Origin: Flavobacterium omnivorum
GTDB lineage: Bacteria; Bacteroidota; Bacteroidia; Flavobacteriales; Flavobacteriaceae
DNA length: 50,589 nucleotides
Reading direction: 5' to 3'
Assembly (NCBI RefSeq): GCF_900099915.1
Contig: NZ_FNDB01000022.1
Coordinates: forward strand, 1-50,589
The position numbers and the translations under genes were made by a program. Positions 37,445 to 44,775 of this stretch are shown one piece after another; position 1 is the stretch's first letter, and each line of letters begins with the position of its first letter. Under the pieces are notes generated by a model, which saw nothing but the letters and a program-made list of their open reading frames with translations, was not told the DNA's origin and ran no database searches.

Positions 37445-37726
37445 AAATAAAGAATACAGGAATTAATTTTGGAGCAGTAATAGAATTACGTTAGACTGCA
37501 GACATTAATTTGGATTTCATACCAACATCAAAGTACAAAAAAGCAAAGGTAGTTAAATAACTAAATAAAAATTTAAACTAGACAAGAAACCAACTCATTA
37601 TTTAAAGTATGCGGGAAAAGTAACTTATTAAGTATTGCTGCTATATACAACTCATACTAAGTCTTCCAATTTTCAATTTTGATACTATTATACATTAAGC
37701 TAACTTCTTTAAATTTGGATTTAAAG
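37445..37726. other. Intergenic region upstream of the porin gene
   Basis: About 280 AT-rich bases between the porin start and the susD terminator. I see no gene, and no promoter that stands out. Confidence 0.4.
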
Positions 37727-37728
37727 CA

Positions 37729-37766
37729 AAAAAAATGGCTGCAAGAAATAAATCTTGCAACCATTT
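37729..37766 (-). terminator. Terminator after susD
   Basis: TGGcTGCAAGA (37736-37746) pairs with TCTTGCAaCCA (37753-37763), with one mismatch. A run of A residues precedes it on the plus strand, so the minus-strand transcript ends in U residues. Confidence 0.8.
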
Positions 37767-37818
37767 AAAATATTCTGATTAAATAACCAGCAGTGTCCGT
37801 TAAGACATGTACTTATAA

Positions 37819-39369
37819 TTAGTAACCAGGGTTTTGTTGAATTCCAGAATTAGCATTAAGTTCTACCTGTGGAATTGGCAAAGCAAATTTGAAACTTGTC
37901 AAAGGCAAGTTCGATGGGTTAGCAGCAGGGAAACTCCATGCGCTTGAAGCGTACTCAGAAGGATCTCTATCTAAACCAGCACCTGCTAGAGTACCAATAC
38001 GTTTTAAATCAATAAATCTAAAACCTTCAAAAGACAATTCTTTTCTTCTTTCATCTAAGATTCCTTTCCAAGCTGCTTGTGCATTAGCAAATACAGGAGC
38101 AACTTGAGCTGTTGGGAAACGAGCATCTAAAATTGCTTTCAAATTAGTACCAACACCTACTAAATCACTAGCTGCAGCTCTTGCCTCAGCTCTAATGAAA
38201 TACATTTCAGAAATTCTAGAAACCATAAAATCAGGATTGAAACCATTTGTTGCTGTAACAGCAGACTGACCACCGTGTTTTTGCAAAACAATGATATCAC
38301 TGTTTCTAACATCCGTTGCAGTAGCATAGTTTGGATCAATTAAAGATGGACTAGTACCTGTCAAATGAACAATTGTATTAAGTCTAAAGTCATTTGGCAC
38401 TGCAGCAAGTTTGTTATACAAAGCTCTACTTACTTCATAAAATGGAGAACCATTTCTTCTGTTAGCAATAGAAACCCAACCGTTGTTTAGGTTGGTGGTT
38501 TGCACATTTTGTTGTACCGTTCTTCTCAATCTAAAAATAACTTCTGTACCTGCAGCCTCACTGTGCGTGTGAAACACAGCATTGTATTGCGCTTGTGTAT
38601 TCGCTAGAGTAATTCCAGAAGTGTTTATTACGGTATTTGCAAATATTTCAGCATTAGGATAATCACCTTTTAATGCATAAGTACGCGCTTTAAGTGCTTG
38701 AGCTAAAACTTTAGAAGGATAATACGTTTTAATTATACCTGCATAAGCAGTAGCCGTATTAGCATCAAAAATAGCTATAGCATCATTCAGATCCTTGTGA
38801 ATCGCTGTATAAAACTCGCCATTTGAAACTCTTAGTGGTTGTTCTGTAGTAAGGATAATTCTATCCGCTAAAACACCTGCTAATGCAGCATCATCTTTAG
38901 GATTAGTAGAAAAATAAGACATAATCTTCAGGTGAGCTAATGCTCTCAACACTAAAGCCTCAGCTTTTGCTCTGTTAATTACTTGTTGATCTGCAGGAGA
39001 TATGGCAACAACTTGATCAGCAAAAGTGATAACACGATTAATTCTGGCTAATGCAAAGTAATTAGATTGCCAAATAGCAGCGGCCGAACCATTACTAACA
39101 TTCATTAAAAAAACATAATCAGTAGTAATCCCTTGACCTCCATTGTTTGACCCAGGAGCCGCTTCATCCGTAAATATAGAGCTAAATACATAATCTGCTC
39201 TATTAGTAAGGATATTCATAGATGAATTTACCAACCTAACTAAATCACTACTCTTAGTCACAGCCACTTCTTCGGTAAGAGAGCCAGGAGTAAAAGGCTC
39301 TAACAAATCATTTGTACACGAAACAAAAAGTGCAAATGATACAATTAATATTCCAAATATTTTCTTCAT
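37819..39369 (-). CDS. SusD/RagB family nutrient-binding lipoprotein
   Basis: Surface lipoprotein that forms the lid of a SusC-type transporter. 516 aa with a lipoprotein signal MKKIFGILIVSFALFVSC (Cys18). SusD features: an N-terminal TPR-like helical part (AKAEALVLRALAHLKIMSYFS, ALKARTYALKGDYPNAEIFAN), EMYFIRAEARA, and a C-terminal ERRKELSFEGFRFIDLKRIG stretch. It lies 11 bp downstream of susC, the normal order, and is followed by a terminator. No glycanase, peptidase or regulator gene adjoins, so the ligand is unknown. Confidence 0.94.
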   Translation of the reverse strand: MKKIFGILIVSFALFVSCTNDLLEPFTPGSLTEEVAVTKSSDLVRLVNSSMNILTNRADYVFSSIFTDEAAPGSNNGGQGITTDYVFLMNVSNGSAAAIWQSNYFALARINRVITFADQVVAISPADQQVINRAKAEALVLRALAHLKIMSYFSTNPKDDAALAGVLADRIILTTEQPLRVSNGEFYTAIHKDLNDAIAIFDANTATAYAGIIKTYYPSKVLAQALKARTYALKGDYPNAEIFANTVINTSGITLANTQAQYNAVFHTHSEAAGTEVIFRLRRTVQQNVQTTNLNNGWVSIANRRNGSPFYEVSRALYNKLAAVPNDFRLNTIVHLTGTSPSLIDPNYATATDVRNSDIIVLQKHGGQSAVTATNGFNPDFMVSRISEMYFIRAEARAAASDLVGVGTNLKAILDARFPTAQVAPVFANAQAAWKGILDERRKELSFEGFRFIDLKRIGTLAGAGLDRDPSEYASSAWSFPAANPSNLPLTSFKFALPIPQVELNANSGIQQNPGY

Positions 39370-39380
39370 AATTTTTCTAA

Positions 39381-42300
39381 TTAAAATTTAACATCTACAC
39401 CAAAAGTGTACAATCTTGGTGTTGGGTATTGATATACATCGTTAGTTCTACTACTTTCAACATCAAAACCTTTCCATTTAGAAAAAGTTAATAAATTTTC
39501 TCCTTGTAAAGAGAATGACACTGCTGTCATAAAAGTATTCTTCAAAAACTTTTGTGGCACATTGTAACCTACTTGTACGTTTCTCATACGAATGTAAGAA
39601 GCATCTTTAAGGAAACGATCTGATTCATCAGTTAAACCCAAGTTACCTGCATTTAATGCAGGAACGTCAGTATTAGTGTTAGTAGCTGTCCAAGCATTTA
39701 ACATGTCATCCGTAACAGTAAACTGTCCAATGTTACCCACTGAGTACAAGTTGTCTAAATCGTAATCAAAACGAGCTACATCATACGCAAAAGTAAATAA
39801 TGTAGAAGCATAAAACCCTTTAATGCTAAAATCAAAACCAAAACCACCTTGATACTTTGGTAAGTTATTCACACCCGCTCTTCTTTTATCTGCTTGAACC
39901 GGAGCTTCTGTTGGATTACCAGCTGCATCTTCAAATAATAAGTTTCCGTTCACTGGATTAACCCCTAAGTAATGATATACAAACGGTTCGTTGATACTGC
40001 CGCCGTTCTCACTAACAAAAAGACCACCTGGTAAAAATATTTGACCTGTAGCATTAGTAGTAATATTACTAACAAGATTGGTATTTTGAGAACCGTTAGC
40101 TCTAATAGTTAAAGCAATTTCTTTTTCTGGGTTTCTAATAATATCATAAGCCAAGTTTAACTCTAACCCTTTGTTAGTAACAGTTACATCAGTATTTTGA
40201 GTTAAAACTGATGTACCCGAAGTTGAAGTAACCGGATTTTCCAAGAACAATTTAGTTGTTGATCTATCGTAATAATCAAAAGCTCCTCTAAGTCTTCCTT
40301 TAAACATTTCAAAGTCTAAACCAGCATTCCATTGTGTAGTTATTTCCCATTGTAATTCAGGATAACCAAAGCTAATTCCATAACCTGTTCCACCATTATA
40401 AGCGTTATTCACAAGACCATATATGTCAGCAAAACGAGGAGGATTAATACCTTGAAAAACATCTCCTCCTACAACTCTTTGATTCCCTACTGTACCGTAA
40501 GATCCTCTTAATTTTAATACATCTATAAAAGACACATCATCCATAAATGCTTCTTCGTCAATATTCCATCTACCTCCTACAGAATAAAAAGTACCCCATT
40601 GTTTTTCGTCAATAAATCTTGAAGAACCATCTGTTCTTACAGATCCAACAATACCATATTTACCCTTAAAGTCATAATCAAACGAACCAAAATAAGAAAT
40701 CAAATCATTTCTCACGTTACGCGCTGAAATTGTCGGTACATAAAAATCATTCGTACCAGTATCACCTGCATAACCAGCTCCTGTATTAGGAACGAAAATA
40801 CCTGCAATTAAACCTCTTTGTCTAATATTGTTAGTGTACAAACGAGAATGATTGTATTCCATGTTCGCATTTACATTGAACGTATGATCTCCTAACGTTT
40901 TACCATAATTGATTTGCCATAAATTGTTAAAATACCACTCTCTTCTTGAATTTATGTCTTCAAAACCGGTAAAAGTTTGACCTGCAGCTTGAAACAACAA
41001 TGCATTGAAAGAGTTTGGAAACTCAGATTGAAAAAATCTAGTATCTAATAATTGACCATTTAATCTACTACGTACTGTTAAATCCTTTGTGATATCATAC
41101 GAGAAATCTGTAGCAACATCAACTCGTACCTCATCCGTTTGGTTTTTGTACTGTTGTAGTTTATCCACTAACATAATAGGAGTAGCCAATAAACCCGGAG
41201 TATTATTATAATAATCCAATGCTGATTGAGGACCTGTGTAAATACTTGGAGAAACATAAGGAGCTGAAATAAAAGCACCTAAAACATAATTTCTATTAAT
41301 AGCACCATCACCCAAAGAAGTCGCTTCATTGTTTTTACTAAAACCAAATGCAGTATTAACTTGATATTTAAATTTTTCATTTGTAGATCTACCATTAACA
41401 TTATTTCTTAATGTAAATCTTTTTAAACCAGTTGTAGCTAGAATACCTTGTTGCTCAAAATAACCCAAAGAGGTATAAGAACTAACATTTTGACTACTGT
41501 TTTCTACAGCTATGGTATGTGAAGTTGTATTTGATTGATTAAAGAAATAATCAACCCAGTCCGTATTGATATCATACGCTGCAATTTGTGCATCGGTTAA
41601 CGTAGCTCCCAAACCAGAACCAAAATTTTTCTCAATTTGTAATAATTGTTTAGAGTTAGCATAACTGTATTTTGGTTTTTGCAATTCTCCAACACCATAC
41701 TGAGAGCTTGCTCTAAATGTAGTTTTAGACTCACCAAACTTAGCTCTTTTAGTTTTAATAACTATAACACCATTTGATCCTCTGTTACCATACTCAGCAA
41801 TTGCCGCAGCATCTTTAAGTACAGATGTAGACTCAATGTCATTAGGGTTAATAGAACGGAAGTTATCACTGTTAGAAGGAAAACCATCAATAACATATAA
41901 TGGATCTGAGTTTCCTGTAATAGTTCCTACCCCTCTAATCACAACTGTTGATTTAGCACCTGGCTGACCTGTACTAGCAGTGATATTAACCCCCGCTAAT
42001 TGACCTTGAAGTGTATTAATCGCATTTGCATTAGGTCTGTTTTCAATTGTTTTGCTTGAAACAGTTGCATCTGATACAACAGCCATCTTTTTAGTTACTG
42101 TTCTATACCCTTGAACAACTACCTCAGCTAACATCTTAGCATCATCTTGCATCGATACGTTGATGGTACTTGCAGCACCTACTGTTTTTGACGATTGAGT
42201 CATCCCTACGAAAGAGAAAACCAAAACGTCTCCAGTTTTCGCTTTTATTGAATAAGCACCATCGAAATTGGTTTGTACTCCTGAATTAGTACCTTTAATT

Positions 42301-42431
42301 AAAACATTTACACCAGGAACTGGACCAGAAGCATCAGAAACGACACCGGTAATAGTTCTCTCTTGTGCAAATGCAAATTGCATTGACAAGGCCAACAGCA
42401 ATGAAAAAATCCATTTGAATTTTGATCTCAT
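39381..42431 (-). CDS. SusC/RagA family TonB-dependent transporter
   Basis: Outer-membrane beta-barrel that imports glycans or peptides using TonB energy. 1016 aa. The signal peptide ends near FAFAQ (residue 23). A carboxypeptidase-like domain follows (ITGVVSDASGPVPGVNVLIKGTNSGVQTNFDGAYSI), then the plug with GVNITASTGQPGAKSTVVIRG and PLYVIDGFP, then the barrel ending PRLYTFGVDVKF. Paired with susD. The pair is not next to the amylase gene (30 kb away), so a starch role is not supported. A TATATTTG element at 42489-42496 may be its promoter. Confidence 0.95.
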   Translation of the reverse strand: MRSKFKWIFSLLLALSMQFAFAQERTITGVVSDASGPVPGVNVLIKGTNSGVQTNFDGAYSIKAKTGDVLVFSFVGMTQSSKTVGAASTINVSMQDDAKMLAEVVVQGYRTVTKKMAVVSDATVSSKTIENRPNANAINTLQGQLAGVNITASTGQPGAKSTVVIRGVGTITGNSDPLYVIDGFPSNSDNFRSINPNDIESTSVLKDAAAIAEYGNRGSNGVIVIKTKRAKFGESKTTFRASSQYGVGELQKPKYSYANSKQLLQIEKNFGSGLGATLTDAQIAAYDINTDWVDYFFNQSNTTSHTIAVENSSQNVSSYTSLGYFEQQGILATTGLKRFTLRNNVNGRSTNEKFKYQVNTAFGFSKNNEATSLGDGAINRNYVLGAFISAPYVSPSIYTGPQSALDYYNNTPGLLATPIMLVDKLQQYKNQTDEVRVDVATDFSYDITKDLTVRSRLNGQLLDTRFFQSEFPNSFNALLFQAAGQTFTGFEDINSRREWYFNNLWQINYGKTLGDHTFNVNANMEYNHSRLYTNNIRQRGLIAGIFVPNTGAGYAGDTGTNDFYVPTISARNVRNDLISYFGSFDYDFKGKYGIVGSVRTDGSSRFIDEKQWGTFYSVGGRWNIDEEAFMDDVSFIDVLKLRGSYGTVGNQRVVGGDVFQGINPPRFADIYGLVNNAYNGGTGYGISFGYPELQWEITTQWNAGLDFEMFKGRLRGAFDYYDRSTTKLFLENPVTSTSGTSVLTQNTDVTVTNKGLELNLAYDIIRNPEKEIALTIRANGSQNTNLVSNITTNATGQIFLPGGLFVSENGGSINEPFVYHYLGVNPVNGNLLFEDAAGNPTEAPVQADKRRAGVNNLPKYQGGFGFDFSIKGFYASTLFTFAYDVARFDYDLDNLYSVGNIGQFTVTDDMLNAWTATNTNTDVPALNAGNLGLTDESDRFLKDASYIRMRNVQVGYNVPQKFLKNTFMTAVSFSLQGENLLTFSKWKGFDVESSRTNDVYQYPTPRLYTFGVDVKF

Positions 42432-42488
42432 ATTAAATTTGTTTTGAATTAGTTATTTCACAAAAATCATAATAATTTCTTAAAGAAA

Positions 42489-42496
42489 CAAATATA
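42489..42496 (-). promoter_or_regulatory. Candidate -7 element of the susC-susD operon
   Basis: TATATTTG on the minus strand, 58 bp upstream of the susC ATG. A TTG is present at 42511-42513, but the 14-bp spacer is short. Confidence 0.45.
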
Positions 42497-42499
42497 TCC

Positions 42500-43160
42500 T
42501 AGAATTAACACAATTTATTTTTTTATAACAGAACCAATTAAAAAAAACATTTACATGCACTATATTAATAGTTAAACCGCATTATTCGCAGATATTTCTA
42601 TTTAAGTGTGTTTTTATGCTAAATTAACAAAATGTTAAGCAACTGTCTTTTTAACTCTAAATTTAGAAGAACTACATATCAAGCTACGCTATTGTAGGAA
42701 TGACAGTCCTTGAAAAAAATTGAAAAAGGCACTATAACTGCATCCATCCGGCACCGACAGAGCGACAAAGCACATTCTCTTTGTTGTACCACAAACCCTC
42801 TAAAACAGGGCTGCAATAAATCATTTTTCCAATTAAGCAAAACAATACTAGTATTGCTTTGACTAGCAATACCCTCTTTTTTCTAAAGACCGTCCCGCTT
42901 GCGTTTAGCCCCCTAATATGAACTACTTACCTAAACAAAGGCTTTTTCACGTTTGAAACCGATAAATTAGCTTAAAATAGTTAAAATAGAAAATTTCTTA
43001 TAAAAAATTACATACTAAAACGGTTTTTTTTACGTTTGAAAAGTAATTTTATTCCAAAACACAACGAATTGGCTTCTTGCACTCTAAAATACAAAATCAA
43101 TTAAAAAACCTTTTCCTTCATGAATACTGTTTAACAAACCCTAATAACTACTTCCTTTTT
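42500..43160. other. Long spacer between susC and the PHP phosphatase gene
   Basis: About 660 bp without a convincing gene. A less AT-rich patch (about 42660-42930) contains a 67-codon open stretch on the minus strand with no ATG near its start, probably fossil or random. A palindrome/hairpin with T-tract lies at 42843-42883, and TACGTTTG at 43031-43038 is a possible plus-strand -7 element. Confidence 0.45.
42843..42883 (+). terminator. Palindrome and terminator-like hairpin with no upstream gene
   Basis: CAATACTAGTATTG (42843-42856) is a perfect palindrome. Its right part, GTATTGC (42851-42857), also pairs with GCAATAC (42866-42872), followed by CCCTCTTTTTT. The second hairpin looks like an intrinsic terminator on the plus strand, but no annotated plus-strand gene ends here. 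Confidence 0.4.
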
Positions 43161-43162
43161 TC

Positions 43163-43170
43163 TACATTTG
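43163..43170 (+). promoter_or_regulatory. -7 element directly in front of the PHP phosphatase gene
   Basis: TACATTTG continues CAGC and then the ATG at 43175. The spacing puts the transcript start at or within a base or two of the start codon. No -33 TTG is visible, so a second candidate, TACGTTTG at 43031-43038, remains possible. Confidence 0.5.
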
Positions 43171-43174
43171 CAGC

Positions 43175-43915
43175 ATGTTTTCAATTTTCAAATCAAAACC
43201 CGTACTGAAGGATCTAATCCCAGACGATCATATCGACATCCACTCCCATTTGCTTCCTGGCATAGACGATGGCGCAAAAAACTTTGAAGATACACTTCTA
43301 CTTACCACTGCGCTTCAAGGTTTTGGTGTTTCACAATTTATCACCACGCCTCATATCATCCAGCATGTTTGGGATAATACTCATGAACAAATCCTATCTA
43401 AGAAAGCAGCGACAGTTCTTGAATTACAACGCAACCATATTTCCATTCCCTTTAAAGCTGCCGCCGAGTATTTGATGGACGATCAGTTTGTACGACTGTT
43501 TCAATCCAAGGACTTATTGACCTTGAAAGATAATTATGTACTAGTCGAAATGTCGTATATCAACGCACCTATTCAACTATACGACATCCTTTTTGACTTG
43601 CAAGTGGCCGGTTACATTCCAGTATTAGCACATCCAGAGCGCTACCTATTTTACCACAATAACTTTAATGAATACTTCAAACTAAAAAGAGCTGGCTGCT
43701 TGTTTCAACTGAATCTGTTGTCCATCGTGGGCTATTATGGTGCCGGGATAACCAAAATAGCGGAACAGTTGCTTCAAAAAGGACTTTACTCCTTTGTAGG
43801 ATCCGATGTGCATCACAACAATCACATTGCAGCCTTTGACCAAAAAGTACAAATCAAAGACATCATGCCATTGCAAGAAGCCATTGCTAACAATCAATTT
43901 TTTAAATTTGGCTAA
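43175..43915 (+). CDS. CpsB/CapC-type PHP tyrosine-protein phosphatase
   Basis: Metal-dependent phosphatase of the PHP family; relatives dephosphorylate the Wzc/CpsD tyrosine kinase and so control capsule polymer length and export. 246 aa. Metal-binding motifs in order: HIDIHSHLLPGIDDG, TPHI, AAEY, AHPERY and GSDVHH. Cytosolic, with no signal peptide. It faces the wzc-like gene across an 860-bp spacer with tandem repeats, and the Wzc-like protein is its likely substrate. The start is fixed by the family-like MFSIFKSKPVLKDLIP. Confidence 0.92.
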   Translation: MFSIFKSKPVLKDLIPDDHIDIHSHLLPGIDDGAKNFEDTLLLTTALQGFGVSQFITTPHIIQHVWDNTHEQILSKKAATVLELQRNHISIPFKAAAEYLMDDQFVRLFQSKDLLTLKDNYVLVEMSYINAPIQLYDILFDLQVAGYIPVLAHPERYLFYHNNFNEYFKLKRAGCLFQLNLLSIVGYYGAGITKIAEQLLQKGLYSFVGSDVHHNNHIAAFDQKVQIKDIMPLQEAIANNQFFKFG

Positions 43916-43975
43916 CACAATAGTTGCCGCACATTACTTATTATTTATTTTCAATCCAAGGTTATTATTTTCTTC

Positions 43976-44400
43976 TAAAACAGGAACTAAAGTTTTTCTT
44001 AATTCTTAACTGGTTTAAAACTTTTCTCGGTATACTATTTTCAACATATAAGTCATATAAGTTTAGTGATTACTACCGCTTCATTTCCACGTAAAACAAG
44101 AATTAAACTTTTTGTTATTCCTTATTGCTTTAAAACTTTTCTCGGTATGGTATTTATCAACATATAAGTTTTTATAAATTGTAATACTTAAGTTCGCTGT
44201 AAAACAGGAATTAAACTTTTTCTTAATTCCTTACTGATTTAAAACTTTTCTTGGAAGATTTTCTCAAACATAGAAGTCATATCAGTTTCTAAAATTGTAC
44301 TACTTACGTTCGCTGTAAAACAGGAACTAAACTTTTTCATATTATAGTACTATTTTGAAACCTATCAGTCATATCAGTTTTTAGTACTTGTAGGACAGCA
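43976..44400. repeat. Four diverged tandem repeats of about 84-116 bp
   Basis: Units begin at 43976, 44092, 44200 and 44316, each with TAAAACAGGAA or a close variant, followed by a TTAAACTTTTTCTTAATTCC-like block. Units 1-3 then share TTTAAAACTTTTCT, and later CATATAAGT or CATAGAAGT. Units 2 and 3 end TTCGCTG. Periods are 116, 108 and 116 bp; the fourth unit is shortened. Unit 3 contains a perfect stem GGAATTAA (44207-44214) / TTAATTCC (44223-44230). Noncoding in all frames as far as I can see. A similar fragment occurs near 48151-48170. Confidence 0.8.
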
Positions 44401-44710
44401 TCAAACCGATTTTTTACTACCACTTTCAATGTTTCACTGAGATGAAAGAAAAAGTGAATTAGATTAACTGAATCAATCAGTGAGAAACCTTTAAATCAGT
44501 GACTAAAATATAGTAAGTAATCAAAACGAACTGTACTATTAACCCACAACACAAAAAAGCTTACTTTTTGACAAATTGCTACACGTTCTCTTTTAAAAGT
44601 GGTTCGCTGAACACCCAATACAGTATCGCGCTTTAGCAGGATTAACTTATTTTATTTGAAATACTGTTAAAACTTAAATCAAACTATAGAAGACAAAACA
44701 CTTTAGAATA
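44401..44710. other. Spacer between the tandem repeats and the wzc-like gene's terminator
   Basis: About 310 bp of AT-rich DNA. Short repeats of ATCAGTGA occur near 44485-44500. I see no gene or promoter. Confidence 0.4.
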
Positions 44711-44754
44711 AAAAAAAAGGTTTACAAAGAAATTAATTCTTTATAAACCTTTTT
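44711..44754 (-). terminator. Terminator of the polysaccharide export operon
   Basis: AAAAAGGTTTA (44714-44724) plus AAAGAA (44726-44731) pair with TTCTTT (44737-44742) and TAAACCTTTTT (44744-44754), with one mismatch. The minus-strand transcript ends in U residues, 22 bp after the wzc stop. Confidence 0.88.
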
Positions 44755-44775
44755 AAAAGTAATGCGGTAGAAAAA

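Noticed and set aside
42670..42880. 67-codon open stretch on the minus strand (IASQSNTSIVLLNWKNDLLQ...)
   Set aside because: It has no ATG near its start, follows a stop directly, is Cys-rich without a recognisable family, and most of it lacks a plausible start signal.
43976..44400. CRISPR array
   Set aside because: The units are 84-116 bp, imperfect and contiguous, with no short exact repeats alternating with unique spacers, and no cas genes are present.
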